Of a stretch of DNA of 62,372 nt, positions 9,434 through 19,599 are shown piece after piece (position 1 is the stretch's first letter; each line of letters opens with the position of its first letter). The notes beneath the pieces are model-generated. The model had not been told where the DNA came from. It worked only from the letters and a program-made list of their open reading frames with translations, and searched no databases. Source of the stretch: JAGSOU01 sp049974865 (lineage in GTDB: Bacteria; Pseudomonadota; Alphaproteobacteria; Rhodobacterales; Rhodobacteraceae); contig JBNGCX010000017.1 in the NCBI GenBank assembly GCA_049974865.1, positions 1 through 62,372 on the forward strand. The letters are read 5' to 3'. Position numbers and translations under genes: made by a program.

Positions 9434-9810
9434 TTCAACATACTCTCTGTTGGTTCTTCGGCAGCTTCTTGAGGCGCATTCGAAAGGTCTGGCCAGGCCG
9501 CCGGCGGGTTTATTTGTGATCGGGTGTGCCGTTGCAGGCAGCGATTAAAGAGTATCGGCTTTCCTAATTCATGAGAAAAAGAACCAGCTATGCCGAATTG
9601 ATATAGGTTTCCGGGACGCGGCGAAGCCCCAAGCGCAGAGGCTGAACGGCGGCCATCCGCGGTGGGGCGCAGGACCCGTGCAGACCCGGGATCAACCAAG
9701 ACCTCAGGGCGCGGAAACGCGTAAAGGCACCCGACCGGCACGGCGACGTAGGAAAATTCCGCGCGCGGTCCGGCGCAACCCGCTATGCTGGACGAACCGA
9801 GGAGAGGGAG
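9434..9810. other. 377-bp intergenic region, promoter side of the TRAP operon
   Basis: No convincing gene is seen on either strand. The first 160 bp upstream of dctP are clearly more AT-rich than the surroundings (around 9540-9610) and are the likely place for the leftward TRAP promoter; no operator could be assigned. A purine-rich GGAGAGGGAG ribosome-binding site at the right end belongs to the broken ORF that begins at 9811. Confidence 0.5.
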
Positions 9811-10062
9811 GTGCCCGTGCCGGACAGCCTGTTGAACCCCTATCGCGGCAAGGGGCTGCGCGGCCAGACGCCCCTTCCATCGAGCGGCGCCCTGCCCGTC
9901 GCCCGATCGCCGGAACCGTGTCCTGCCCGCGTGCGACCCCCGCTGCGCGCGGCGCCCGCGCTGGCGGCGCAGGCGGGCGTCGCGCGGCTGGCCGATCTGC
10001 CGGGGGTTCGCCCGGACAGCCCTGTGCCGACGATCCTCGGGGAAGGCCCCGAAGATGCCTGA
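9811..10062 (+). pseudogene. internally deleted remnant of a diaminopropionate ammonia-lyase-like gene
   Basis: An 83-codon frame with GTG start and a strong purine-rich ribosome-binding site directly before it. The N-terminal LLNPYRGKGL and the RPPLRAAPALAAQAGVARL segment look like the beginning of PLP-dependent diaminopropionate ammonia-lyase/threonine-synthase-like proteins (about 400 residues). The end, GVRPDSPVPTILGEGPEDA, resembles the C-terminal strand of the same family. The PLP-lysine region between them is absent, so an in-frame internal deletion is inferred. The stop overlaps the start of the M24 peptidase gene, so it may still serve as a translational leader. Family assignment is from memory of the motif pattern and needs alignment. 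Confidence 0.45.
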
Positions 10063-11221
10063 CGGGTCGCTGGTCTTCCCAGCAGAGGAATACCTCCGCC
10101 GGGTCTCCGCCCTGCAGGAGGGCATGGCCCGAGAGGGGCTGGATGTGCTTCTTCTGACCAGTCCTGCCGATGTGTTCTACGTGTCGGGCTTCCTGACCCG
10201 CTTTTGGGAAAGCCCGGCGCGGCCGTGGTTCGTCGTGGTCCCCGCCGCAGGCCGCCCCGTCGCTGTGATCCCCTCGATCGGCGCCGACCTCATGGGCCGG
10301 ACATGGCTGCGCGATATCCGCACATGGGATGCGCCCGATCCGGCGGATGACGGGGTGAGCCTGTTGTCCGATACCCTTGCGTCGCTGGTCCCGGAGCGCG
10401 GGAAGGTCGGCCTGCCCATGGGACCCGAGACGCACCTGCGCATGCCGCTGGCCGACTACGGCCGCATCGCGCGGCAAATCGGCCACCGCCAATTCGTGGA
10501 TGCCACGGCGGTCGTCCAGCGCGTGCGCGAGATCAAGTCGGAGCCGGAAATCGGAAAGATCCGCGCCGCTTGCCGCGTCGCCGACGCCGCCTTTGCCCGC
10601 GTGCCGGAGCTCGCGCGGACCGGCCGGACCCTCGCCGAGGTGTTCCGCGATTTCCAGATCGCGCTGCTGCAGGAAGGCGCCGACTGGGTCAGCTACGTGG
10701 CCGGCGGGGCCGGGCCAGACGGGTATGGCGACGTCATTTCGCCCGCCGATGAGCGGGCCCTGCGGGCGGGCGATGTGCTGATGCTCGATACCGGCGCGGT
10801 GCGGGAGGGGTATTTTTGCGATTTCGACCGCAACTTCGCCATCGGGCCGGCCAGCGATGCCGCCCGCCGGGCCCATGCTGCTCTCTTTGCCGCGACGGAG
10901 GCCGGGCTCGCCGCCATCCGCCCCGGAATGACGGCGCGCGACCTGCACCATGTCCTCTCCGAGGCCCTGCGCGCACATGGCGCGGTGCCGGGCGCTGGCC
11001 GGCTGGGGCACGGCCTGGGCCTGTCGCTGACCGAGTGGCCCTCGCTCCTGCCCGGGGACGAGACGCCTCTGCGCGCCGGCATGGTGCTGACGCTGGAACC
11101 GGGGGTGGAGGTCGCGCCCGGGCGGATCATGGTGCACGAGGAGAACATCGTCCTGCGCGCAGACGGGGCCGAACTTCTGTCCGCCCGCGCCCCGGCCGAA
11201 CTGCCGGAGTTGCCGGCATGA
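10055..11221 (+). CDS. M24-family metallopeptidase / Xaa-Pro or ectoine-hydrolase-like protein
   Basis: 388 residues, with a creatinase-type N-terminal domain (1-150) and a pita-bread M24 catalytic domain (about 165-385). Metal ligands are visible: Asp in MLDTGAVREGYFCDFDRN (two Asp), His in GRLGHGLGLSLTEWP, Glu in LTLEPGVEV and Glu in MVHEENIVL. Members of this subgroup include Xaa-Pro dipeptidase-like proteins and the ectoine hydrolase DoeA/EutD. The next gene, an Asp/Glu-racemase relative like EutA, overlaps by 4 bp, which makes an ectoine- or related amide-degradation role possible but not shown. Confidence 0.85.
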   Translation: MPDGSLVFPAEEYLRRVSALQEGMAREGLDVLLLTSPADVFYVSGFLTRFWESPARPWFVVVPAAGRPVAVIPSIGADLMGRTWLRDIRTWDAPDPADDGVSLLSDTLASLVPERGKVGLPMGPETHLRMPLADYGRIARQIGHRQFVDATAVVQRVREIKSEPEIGKIRAACRVADAAFARVPELARTGRTLAEVFRDFQIALLQEGADWVSYVAGGAGPDGYGDVISPADERALRAGDVLMLDTGAVREGYFCDFDRNFAIGPASDAARRAHAALFAATEAGLAAIRPGMTARDLHHVLSEALRAHGAVPGAGRLGHGLGLSLTEWPSLLPGDETPLRAGMVLTLEPGVEVAPGRIMVHEENIVLRADGAELLSARAPAELPELPA

Positions 11222-11988
11222 CCCGCGCCGCCTACCGCCTGACCGGGCCGGCCGGGGCGCGGGGCACGCTGGGGCTGATCGTGCTTCAGGTCGACGAGAC
11301 GATCGAGCAGGATTTCCGCCGCCTGTTCCCCGCCCGCGACGTTGCGCTGCATGTCAGCCGCATCCCGTCAGGCGCCGACCTGACCCCCGGCACGATCGCG
11401 CGAATGGAGGCCGATCTGCCGCGGGCCGCTGCCCTTCTGCCGCCGGGGGCGGCGTTCGACGTTGTTGGCTATGGCTGCACGTCCGGCACGACCCTCATCG
11501 GGGCCGATCGCGTGGCAGCACTGATCCGGGGCGCGACAAGAACCCGTGCTGTCGCAGAACCGCTGACCGCCGCCCTTGCCGCCCTGACGGGGCTTGGGGT
11601 GGGGTCGGTCGCCATCGTCTCGCCCTATATCGATGCCGTCGCCCGCCCCGTCCGCGCGGCATTCGAGGCGGCCGGGCTGCGCGTGCCGGCCACAACGTCC
11701 TTCGGCGAAGAAGCCGAGGCGCGTGTCGCGCGTATCGATCCGGCCTCGATCCGCGAGGCCGCCCTGTCCGTCGGCCGCAGGCCAGGGGTGGAGGCGGTCT
11801 TTCTGTCCTGCACCAATCTGCGCACGCTGGACATCATCGACGACCTGGAGGGCACGCTTGGCCTTCCGGTAATCAGCAGCAACCAGGCATTGGCCTGGGG
11901 GATTGCCCGATGCTCCGGCGCACCGGTCGCCGCCGATGCCCCGGGGCAGCTGTTCCGCCAGACCACGAAAGAAAGCGGGGCAAGCTGA
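11218..11988 (+). CDS. Asp/Glu racemase superfamily protein (maleate isomerase / EutA-like)
   Basis: 256 residues from ATG 11218, overlapping the M24 gene by 4 bp. The fold is that of the Asp/Glu racemase, maleate cis-trans isomerase and arylmalonate decarboxylase group. The first catalytic Cys lies in DVVGYGCTSGTTLIG and the second in AVFLSCTNLRTLDII, and SNQALAWGIAR is the typical C-terminal motif. EutA proteins of ectoine utilisation clusters share this architecture and are found near DoeA/EutD-type hydrolases, but eutB, eutC and eutE are not seen here. Confidence 0.85.
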   Translation: MTRAAYRLTGPAGARGTLGLIVLQVDETIEQDFRRLFPARDVALHVSRIPSGADLTPGTIARMEADLPRAAALLPPGAAFDVVGYGCTSGTTLIGADRVAALIRGATRTRAVAEPLTAALAALTGLGVGSVAIVSPYIDAVARPVRAAFEAAGLRVPATTSFGEEAEARVARIDPASIREAALSVGRRPGVEAVFLSCTNLRTLDIIDDLEGTLGLPVISSNQALAWGIARCSGAPVAADAPGQLFRQTTKESGAS

Positions 11989-12313
11989 AACGCTGGGCCG
12001 CGTTGAACCGGCCCCCAGGTTCTCCTGCCCGACTGTTCAATCAGTCCGTCCAAGGATCGCGCCAGCATCGTGGGGCGCCCCCGAGCCGACGTCGCCCCCC
12101 TGCAACCGACGGCCGCTTCGAGCCCGAAGCGGACTCTAGCTGCCGGTGACCGGGGGGCGTGCTATTCGCGCCGGTCTCTAGAGGGTTCGCCCGCCATGCC
12201 CGACCGCAGGGGGGCGGGTCAGATCGCGCGCCGGTCGCTTGCCGGTTCCGGCCGATCCGCCGCTTGAACGCGCATGCGACGCTTGTTTGCCCCGAGAATG
12301 CACCACATCCACC
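11989..12313. other. 325-bp gene-free spacer with a perfect hairpin
   Basis: No coding pattern is convincing. Positions 12113-12132 form a perfect 8-bp stem (CCGCTTCG / CGAAGCGG) with loop AGCC. It has no T-tract, so it may be an extragenic palindrome or a weak terminator for the M24-racemase operon. Confidence 0.45.
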
Positions 12314-13372
12314 TTACCTCAGAAATCGGCGAATTTCCTCTTTCTCGCCATCGGTCAATTCGGCCTCTTCACCGATTGGCCGCCACCGGTCCTCCAAGAG
12401 TCCGTTCACACCGGTTGAAAACACCGCGCCCAGCGTCTCTCTGTCTGTTTCCAGCACCGCGCGGATCCGCTCGACCGCGTCTTTGTCCAGGTTGATTGCG
12501 GAGTTTCGGAAAGGTCGTCGACCGATGTCACTGGGCGCAAAACGGAAGCCGCGCATCTTGCGGGAAATCCGGGCAAAGGCCTGCGGATCGGAAACGCGTT
12601 GCGCATACTGGAACGCCGCGATCCGCCGGTTTGGCTGTCGTTTGTTCCTGGGCCGCGCGGACGACGCGGTATGCGGCATTCCTAACAGATGGCAAAAGTC
12701 CTCCGTCAGGCTGCGGCCCTGGAGATCCTCCTTTTCCATGGACCGAAAGACAACCCGGTTTTCCGGAAACGCGCTGGTGACGCACTCGACGAAACCAGCC
12801 GGAGAATAGATCGGAAACCCCTTGTCCCTTTCGAAGCAGTCCATGAAATCACCGATTGACGACCGCCCCGAGGAAAAGAACGCCGCCTTGTCGATGTAGA
12901 ACAGGCCCCCGGTTAGAAATTGCGCATAGCTCGATTCGATGAACTGAAAAGTGTTTCGAAAATAGCAGACAATGCGCACGCGCCCCGGACCGAACGCGTC
13001 ATTCAGGGCATGCACCAGCCTGGGCGCGCCACCGCCCGGCAAGGCATCGGAAAGCTCTTCGCAGGACAAGACGATACACCGGCTGCCCGATGTTTCCTCC
13101 CGAATTTCGCGGATTGCAGTTTGCAGGTCCTCTCCGCGAGAAGCCATTGCCAGCGGCAGGTGGCTTCGATACCCGTCGGCCGACCTGTAGGCGGAAGGAT
13201 AGACGACGCCCTTGGCGCGATTCACCTCGTCTGTTTCTGCAAGGTAATGCTGTATCGACGAGGACCCGCATTTTGGCAGGCCGATATGCAGCCATACCTC
13301 GGGTGATCGGGGTTTCTTTGGACGTCTCCGGAACGACAGCAACCTCACCTCTTCGGTCCTCCGACAATTCAA
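12314..13372 (-). CDS. sulfotransferase-like protein
   Basis: 352 residues. VWLHIGLPKCGSSSIQHYL near residue 30 matches the 5'-phosphosulfate binding loop (PKxGSxxL) of PAPS-dependent sulfotransferases, and VRIVCYFRNTFQFIESSYAQFL fits the 3'-phosphate-binding R...S element. Such stand-alone genes often modify surface glycans, but there are no glycan genes beside it here. It is a single-gene unit, convergent with the M24-racemase pair, and its upstream 390 bp are gene-free. Confidence 0.7.
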   Translation of the reverse strand: MNCRRTEEVRLLSFRRRPKKPRSPEVWLHIGLPKCGSSSIQHYLAETDEVNRAKGVVYPSAYRSADGYRSHLPLAMASRGEDLQTAIREIREETSGSRCIVLSCEELSDALPGGGAPRLVHALNDAFGPGRVRIVCYFRNTFQFIESSYAQFLTGGLFYIDKAAFFSSGRSSIGDFMDCFERDKGFPIYSPAGFVECVTSAFPENRVVFRSMEKEDLQGRSLTEDFCHLLGMPHTASSARPRNKRQPNRRIAAFQYAQRVSDPQAFARISRKMRGFRFAPSDIGRRPFRNSAINLDKDAVERIRAVLETDRETLGAVFSTGVNGLLEDRWRPIGEEAELTDGEKEEIRRFLR

Positions 13373-13761
13373 TCCGATCAGGTCTCAATAACACTCGCCA
13401 TTCCATCAGTGGAGTTGGGATCAGGACTTGGATAGCGTGTGTTTTTCTCTTCCCGCGCCTCACGCCCAATGTCATCACGTCGTTTTGACAAAGACAGGAT
13501 GGTTTCGATTTGGCCGAGACAGGGCCGCACCGCAGCATCCCGCATTCGAAGGGCAACACTCTCCGCTCGGCTGACATCGGAGAACACGCCGCCCACGGCC
13601 GCTTCCCGCCCCCGTTGCGACCACATCGACCATCGCAGCAAGGGGCGCATTCGCCTTGTCCGCCGAGAACGCCCGAATTTCAACATTCTGAACGCTTTCG
13701 GCCTGCGGCGTGAAAAAGAAGTGCGAGCCCCCTGCCTCGGCGGCGCGCGGGGTTTCGCGCC
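13373..13761. other. 389-bp intergenic region between the sulfotransferase-like gene and the RpiR gene
   Basis: Several overlapping open frames exist on both strands, but none has a ribosome-binding site, family-like sequence or consistent codon use. It should contain the leftward promoter of the sulfotransferase-like gene and the 3' end signals of the amino-acid transport operon; no clear terminator hairpin was found. Confidence 0.4.
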
Positions 13762-14712
13762 TCAAATCTCGATATGAAGCCTTTTGATCATCTTGTCCCG
13801 TTCGGCCAAGGCATGTTTCGCCTTGCCGGGTGCGACCGCGGCGCACGCGTTGATGAGGCACTCGGCGGCGAGCACGAATGTCGTCATCGAGTTGGACAGG
13901 AAACTGGTTTCATGAGGAACGAGGATTGCGACGCGGGACTTCCCGACCAGGGGAGAGTTCGCAGAGTCGGTGACCGCCAGAAGGGATATCCCGCATTCGG
14001 CGGCGGCCAGGGCCGTTTCAACGACCTGGGCCGAATAGGGCGCACAGCTGGCCGCAATCAGAACATCGCCCGGTTTCATCGCGGCCAGGCCTTCGGCAGT
14101 CCCGAGATTGTTCCCGTCCAGAAGATGGATGTCGGACCGGATCATGCGCAGGCCGTACCCGAGGAAGCTGGCGAAGGCGTGGAACTGCCGGATGCCATGG
14201 ATCGTGACCCGACGCGCATCTGTGATCATCTGGGCGGCCTCGCGGAATTGCGCTCCGTCGCACATTTCCAGGAAACGGTCGATATTCGCCTGGTTTTCGC
14301 GGCAAAGGCGCGCCACACCTCCGAGACCGGCGCCGTCTTCGCCCTCGAGCGCCGTCCGCGCCTGGTTGGTGTAGAACTGACCGGGCGCAGCCATCGAGGC
14401 GTTGAGCAGGACCTGCTGAAAGGCCGTGAAGCCCTCATATCCCAAATTGCGCGCCAGACGCGTCAGGGTCGACGGGTTGACCGCGAGCTTGTCGGCGAGC
14501 GCCGTGATCGACAACAGCGCCGGGTCGCCCCGAAGTTCCAGCACGCGCGAGAGCGCCTGCCGCGCCTTCGGACCGAGTGACACCGGCGCGGTGCCGCGCG
14601 AGATGCGGAGCGAAAGTTCACGCAGGTCAGACAGCGTTTCGGGCGGCGCCGCCGGGCCGTCACGTCCGGCTGTATCTGCCTTCGAAGACCGAGGTTTTCG
14701 AGTTCTGGTCAT
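13762..14712 (-). CDS. MurR/RpiR family transcriptional regulator
   Basis: 316 residues from ATG 14712 (MTRTRKPRSSKADTAGRD). The N-terminal HTH_6 domain covers about residues 25-105 with LADKLAVNPSTLTRLARNLGYEGFTAFQ as the recognition unit. The SIS domain covers about 140-280 (RRVTIHGIRQFHAFASFLGYGL, GDVLIAASCAPYSAQVVETA, ISLLAVTDSANSPLVGKS). SIS domains bind phosphosugars, but many proteobacterial RpiR proteins next to amino-acid transporters sense other ligands. Its start overlaps the end of the C45 gene by 53 bp. It probably controls this operon, for instance through the palindrome at 17915. Confidence 0.88.
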   Translation of the reverse strand: MTRTRKPRSSKADTAGRDGPAAPPETLSDLRELSLRISRGTAPVSLGPKARQALSRVLELRGDPALLSITALADKLAVNPSTLTRLARNLGYEGFTAFQQVLLNASMAAPGQFYTNQARTALEGEDGAGLGGVARLCRENQANIDRFLEMCDGAQFREAAQMITDARRVTIHGIRQFHAFASFLGYGLRMIRSDIHLLDGNNLGTAEGLAAMKPGDVLIAASCAPYSAQVVETALAAAECGISLLAVTDSANSPLVGKSRVAILVPHETSFLSNSMTTFVLAAECLINACAAVAPGKAKHALAERDKMIKRLHIEI

Positions 14713-15683
14713 AAATCGTCCAATCCACCCCCGTTTCTTCCACGCGGAAAACCGCGGTGGCAAGCGTATTCTCGCAATCCGGGTCATCGGGGGCGGTTCT
14801 GTGGATCGGCAGGCCGGGGCCGCCCTTGTCGCGCAGTATGGCGAGCGGATCGGCTGCGCCGTCCGAAACCAGCTGCGCGCCATGCGCCTGCCGGTCGGCC
14901 GAAGACCGCGTGATGCTCTGCCCGTCGGTCCCGCGGCGCAGGTGCAGCGCGTGGTTTGCGTGCAGCGCAGGCCGGTCCAGTATCTTTTCCGAACATGCGC
15001 CGCCGCCGAATTCAACGCTGACGAGCCTGCCGTCGCCGGCCTGTGCGAGTGTCATGTGAAACCCGCCGCCGTCCTTGTTGCCGCGCAGCAGGTCGAGCAC
15101 CTCGTCGAGCGTGCTGCACCCCAACACGGCCCGGCCCGTCACCATGCGGGGCATCCGCGCGTCGACATCGTGCAGGCGCAGATTGTTGACGGCCTGAACG
15201 AGGCCCGCCCCGGTCACGGCAAAGGTATGCCCGGGCAGCGAGCCGGGATAGCAGAAGGACAGGAAGCCCGGGCCGTCTTGCGGCGCGAGGCTTGCGACGA
15301 AGGCGTGCCCGAGGAAACCGGGCAGCCCATCCTCGTTATGGCCGATCACCGGCCGGGGGCCCGGAAGCTGCACCGTGGTGCAGCCGTCCGGCACGTTGGA
15401 CATCAGGTCGCCCCGGCAATTCCAGGCAAAGACCTTTTCCAACGGCAGTTCCAGTCCCTCGGCGAGGCCCTCGATCTCTTCCCAGATCGCGGGAAACCGC
15501 GCTTGCACATTGGCTGCCATGGCCCGGACGCGGTCCTGCAGGGCGGGGTCGGTCACCGCCTTCCAGTACTCTGCGCGCAGCAGGACGTCATGCACCGCGG
15601 CGCGGCCGGCCCGGCCCAGGCTCCGGCCGAGAGCACGCGGCGTGCCTTGCGCCCGGATCCAGCCCAGTTGGGGTGCCGCGCGT

Positions 15684-15691
<8 letters not shown>
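14660..15691 (-). CDS. C45-family N-terminal nucleophile hydrolase / acyltransferase-like protein
   Basis: 343 residues of the acyl-CoA:6-aminopenicillanate acyltransferase (C45) family. These proenzymes cleave themselves before a Cys; here Cys104 in the PDGCTTVQLP motif is the candidate nucleophile. GFLSFCYPGSLPGHTFAVTGAGL and VNNLRLHDVDARMPRMVTGRAVL are typical of family members. There is no signal peptide, so it is probably a cytoplasmic amide hydrolase or N-acyltransferase. It overlaps the ABC ATPase gene by 8 bp, so it likely hydrolyses a conjugated amino acid brought in by the transporter. Confidence 0.8.
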
Positions 15692-16405
<714 letters not shown>

Positions 16406-16409
<4 letters not shown>

Positions 16410-17062
16410 AGGATCCTCATGCGCTTCTCGATGGTCCGGAGGATCAGGCTCAGGGTGCCGGTCATGATAAGGTAGATGATGGCGACCGCCGTCCAGATCT
16501 CGACCGCGCGGAAGTTGGCAGCCATGATTTCCTGACCCGTGCGGGTCAACTCGCCCACGCCGATGACGATGAACAGCGAGGTATCCTTGAGGCTGACGAT
16601 GAACTGGTTGCCCAGCGGCGGGATCAGCCGGCGGAAGGCCAGCGGCCCGATGATGTAGACCAGCACCTTCCAGTGCGGCAGGCCGATGGCCAGCCCGGCC
16701 TCAGTCAGGCCCTTGCCGATTGACAGAAAGGCCCCGCGCACGATCTCGGCGATATAGGCGCCGGCGTTGATGACGATGGCCAGGATCGCCGCCGCCATCG
16801 GGTCGATGCGCAGATCGGCCAGCACCGGCAGCGCGAAATAGAGGAACATCACCTGCACCACGATGGGGGTGCCGCGGATCACCTCGACATAGGCGAAGGC
16901 CAGCGCATTCAGGACGCGCCCGCCATAGGCGCGCATCAGGCCGGTCAGCGTGCCGAGCAGCAGGCCACCGATCAGACCGGTGATGGTGATGTAGATCGTC
17001 GTCTTCGCGCCTTCGGCAAGTTGCGGCAGGAAGTCGACGATGACGGACCAGTCCGTTTCCAT
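16406..17062 (-). CDS. polar amino-acid ABC transporter permease
   Basis: 218-residue membrane protein with five or so helices and the HisM/GlnP pattern: VEVIRGTPIVVQVMFLYFALP and the EAA loop region EAGLAIGLPHWKVLVYIIGPLAFRRLIPPLGNQFI (split over two lines of the protein). A GGAGA ribosome-binding site precedes ATG 17062. Only one permease gene is present, so it probably forms a homodimer with the ATPase. Confidence 0.94.
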
Positions 17063-17125
17063 GGAAGGTCTCCGTTGTCAGGGGGACGGGGTGGCCGGGC
17101 CGATGCGGCCCGGCCGGTGGACGGG

Positions 17126-17860
17126 TCACTCGGACGAGTCGCCGAACCACTTGGCGAAGATCGCGTCATAGCGGCCGTCTTCGCGCATCTTGGCCAGTGC
17201 CTCGTTGACCGGCCCGACCAGTTCGCTGCCCTTGGGGAAGCCGATGCCGTATTGATGCGCCATCTGCTGGTCGCCCACGGCCTTGACCTGGCCGTTGCCG
17301 GCGGTGGCGATGTAGTAGAGCACGTTGGGCGTGTCGTGCATGGCCGCGTCCACGCGGCCGGTGCGCAGTTCCAGATAGGCGTTGTCGATATTGGGGAACT
17401 TGCGCAGCTCGGTGTCGGGCAGGTTCTCTTCGGCCCAGTCCGAGGCGGAGGTGCCGGTCTTCACCGCCAGGGTCTTGCCCGCCAGGTCGTCCCAGCCGGC
17501 GATGTCGCTGTCGGCGGCGACCATCATGCGGAAGCCGCTGTCGTAGTAGCCGTCCGAGAAATCAATGACCTCCTGGCGCGAGGGCTTGATGGTGATGCCG
17601 GCCAGCGCCACATCGACCTGCCCGGTCTGCAGCGCGGGAATGATACCGGCGAAGTCCATCGGGCGCAGCTCGAAGTCCAGGTCGAGTTCCTCGGCGATGG
17701 CCTCCCACATTTCGATGTCGAACCCGGTGTACTTGCCGTCCTGCTTGAATTCGAACGGCACGAAGGCCGTGTCGGTTGCGACGACGATGTCTTCGGCGCT
17801 TGCCGATGTCGCCCCGATGGCGAAAGCAGCGGCGGCGGCCAGTTTAAGTAGCGGTTTCAT
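17126..17860 (-). CDS. amino-acid ABC transporter substrate-binding protein
   Basis: 244 residues from ATG 17860, which has a GGAG site 6 nt upstream; the signal peptide is MKPLLKLAAAAAFAIGATSA with cleavage after SASA. The mature protein is a SBP_bac_3 domain: AFVPFEFKQDGKYTGFDIEM, DFAGIIPALQTGQVDVALAG, ITIKPSRQEVIDFSDGYYDSG. It begins the leftward transport operon. Gln/Glu/His-type ligands are usual for the family; the specificity is unresolved. The closely linked aminotransferase and C45 hydrolase suggest a modified or unusual amino compound. Confidence 0.94.
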   Translation of the reverse strand: MKPLLKLAAAAAFAIGATSASAEDIVVATDTAFVPFEFKQDGKYTGFDIEMWEAIAEELDLDFELRPMDFAGIIPALQTGQVDVALAGITIKPSRQEVIDFSDGYYDSGFRMMVAADSDIAGWDDLAGKTLAVKTGTSASDWAEENLPDTELRKFPNIDNAYLELRTGRVDAAMHDTPNVLYYIATAGNGQVKAVGDQQMAHQYGIGFPKGSELVGPVNEALAKMREDGRYDAIFAKWFGDSSE

Positions 17861-17914
17861 GTCAGCTCCCTGTTGGATGAATTGCAAATTATTCACGCTT
17901 TTATTGCTGTCGCA

Positions 17915-17928
17915 GCAAATTAATTTGC
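17915..17928. promoter_or_regulatory. palindromic operator in the divergent promoter region
   Basis: GCAAATTAATTTGC is a perfect 14-bp palindrome in the 137-bp space between the divergent binding-protein and aminotransferase genes. A second GCAAATTA half-site lies at 17884-17891, 31 bp to the left. A regulator, perhaps the RpiR protein of the operon, could use these to control both directions. This is inference from symmetry and position. Confidence 0.5.
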
Positions 17929-17997
17929 ATACACGCGTATCGAATGCAAGTCTTGGGCTGGAGCGCGCAACTGCTGCCCAGCCGAAGGAGATCCGTC

Positions 17998-19323
17998 ATG
18001 TCCGCCCTGTTCCACAGAACATGCAACGCAGCCCTGCCGACGGCAGAGACGGGAGATGGCTGCTATATAACTGATTCAAAAGGAAAAATGTACCTGGACG
18101 CCTGCGGCGGCGCAGCGGTGTCCTGCCTCGGCCACTCGGACGAGACGGTCAAGCGCGCGATGCGCGCGCAGCTCGACAAGCTGCCCTTCGCGCATACCGG
18201 GTTCTTCACCAGCGCGGCGGCCGAATCGTTCGCCGATCTGCTGACGGCACATGCGCCGAAAGGGCTGAACCGGGTGTATCCGGTCTCGGGCGGGTCGGAG
18301 GCCGTGGAGGCGGCGATCAAGCTTGCCCGGCAATATTTCATCGAGATCGGCCAACCGTGCCGACACCGCGTCATCGCCCGGCGCCAGAGCTACCATGGCA
18401 ACACCCTCGGGGCGCTCGCCGCGGGCGGGAACATGTGGCGCCGCGCCCCGTTCGACGCGCTGATGATCGAGACCAGCCATATCGCGCCCTGCTACGAATA
18501 CCGCGACCGGCAGGCGGACGAGACCCCGTTCGACTATGGCCAGAGGGTCGCGAATGAACTGGCGGCGGAACTCGAGCGGCTGGGCCCCGAGAGCGTCATG
18601 GCCTTCATCGCCGAGCCGGTCGTCGGCGCCACGGCCGGCGCGGTGCCCGCCGTCGAGGGGTATTTCAAAAGGGTCCGCGAAATCTGCGATCGATACGGCG
18701 TTTTGCTGATCCTCGACGAGGTGATGTGCGGAATGGGGCGCACCGGAACCCTGTTCGCCTGCGAACAGGACGGCGTCACGCCCGATATCGTCACCGTCGC
18801 CAAGGGGCTTGGCGCGGGGTATCAGCCGGTGGGCGCGATGCTGTGTTCGAACGGTATTCACGACGCGATCGCGGACGGGTCGGGGTTTTTCCAGCATGGG
18901 CACACCTATATCGGCCATCCGATGGCGATGGCCGCGGCCGGGGCCGTGCTGACGCGGCTGACGGACGGCCGGACGCTGCCGCGCGTCGCGGCGGCCGGCG
19001 AGACCCTGCAGGCAAGGCTGGACGACAGGCTGGGTCAGCATCCGCATGTCGGCGACATCCGGGGCAAGGGCCTTTTCCGCGGCATAGAACTGGTGCAGGA
19101 CCGGGAAACGAAAACGCCCTTCGCCCCTGTCCGCCAGCTTCACAAGCGGATCAAGGAGAACGCGATGGAGGCCGGCCTGATGTGCTATCCGATGGGTGGA
19201 ACCATTGACGGCAAGAGCGGCCACCACGTTCTGCTTGCCCCGCCCTTCATCATTGAAAATCCGCAGATCGACGAGCTCGTGGACAAGCTCGCCCATGCCA
19301 TCGACACGGCAATCGCGGCATGA
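17998..19323 (+). CDS. class III PLP-dependent aminotransferase
   Basis: 441 residues from ATG 17998, preceded by AAGGAG at 7 nt. The fold-type I aminotransferase motifs are present: VYPVSGGSEAVEAAIKLARQY, YHGNTLGALAAGGN, and LLILDEVMCGMGRTG with the PLP-binding Asp. PDIVTVAKGLGAGYQPVGAM carries the Schiff-base Lys. Such omega-aminotransferases act on beta-alanine, GABA, taurine or diamines. It diverges from the amino-acid ABC operon and runs directly into a remnant of a beta-keto-acid cleavage enzyme, so a transaminase-to-beta-keto-acid route may once have existed. Confidence 0.9.
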   Translation: MSALFHRTCNAALPTAETGDGCYITDSKGKMYLDACGGAAVSCLGHSDETVKRAMRAQLDKLPFAHTGFFTSAAAESFADLLTAHAPKGLNRVYPVSGGSEAVEAAIKLARQYFIEIGQPCRHRVIARRQSYHGNTLGALAAGGNMWRRAPFDALMIETSHIAPCYEYRDRQADETPFDYGQRVANELAAELERLGPESVMAFIAEPVVGATAGAVPAVEGYFKRVREICDRYGVLLILDEVMCGMGRTGTLFACEQDGVTPDIVTVAKGLGAGYQPVGAMLCSNGIHDAIADGSGFFQHGHTYIGHPMAMAAAGAVLTRLTDGRTLPRVAAAGETLQARLDDRLGQHPHVGDIRGKGLFRGIELVQDRETKTPFAPVRQLHKRIKENAMEAGLMCYPMGGTIDGKSGHHVLLAPPFIIENPQIDELVDKLAHAIDTAIAA

Positions 19324-19440
19324 ACTCGCTGCCCCGTCTGATGGTCGCGCCCAACGGCGCGCGGCCCGGCCGGGCGGATCGGCCCCGCGCCAATCGCCAC
19401 GCTGCGGCGTCACCAGAGCAGACTTTGGCACGTCTGTCTG
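19320..19440 (+). pseudogene. 5' remnant of a BKACE-type (3-keto-5-aminohexanoate cleavage-like) gene
   Basis: ATG 19320 overlaps the aminotransferase stop, as expected for the next operon gene. The first 20 residues, MNSLPRLMVAPNGARPGRAD, match the conserved start of beta-keto-acid cleavage enzymes (PRxMVAPNGARRxKADHPALP). The next codons match only after a -1 shift (DRPAPIATL), and no TIM-barrel sequence follows. I read it as a frameshifted and truncated gene, probably destroyed by the mobile-element debris to the right. The end coordinate is approximate. Confidence 0.45.
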
Positions 19441-19599
19441 ACGGGTTCACCAAAGGCAAAGGAAACCTGAGCCTGCCCCACCTGCAGTCTCTTTGTGCAA
19501 CAGCTAATCAGGTGCCATATCTAAATGGCTAACGATTTCCTACTCGACCTTCTGTTTTCGTCAATCGGGTCTCAGCGGTCGATTCAGCTGCGAGGAGTC

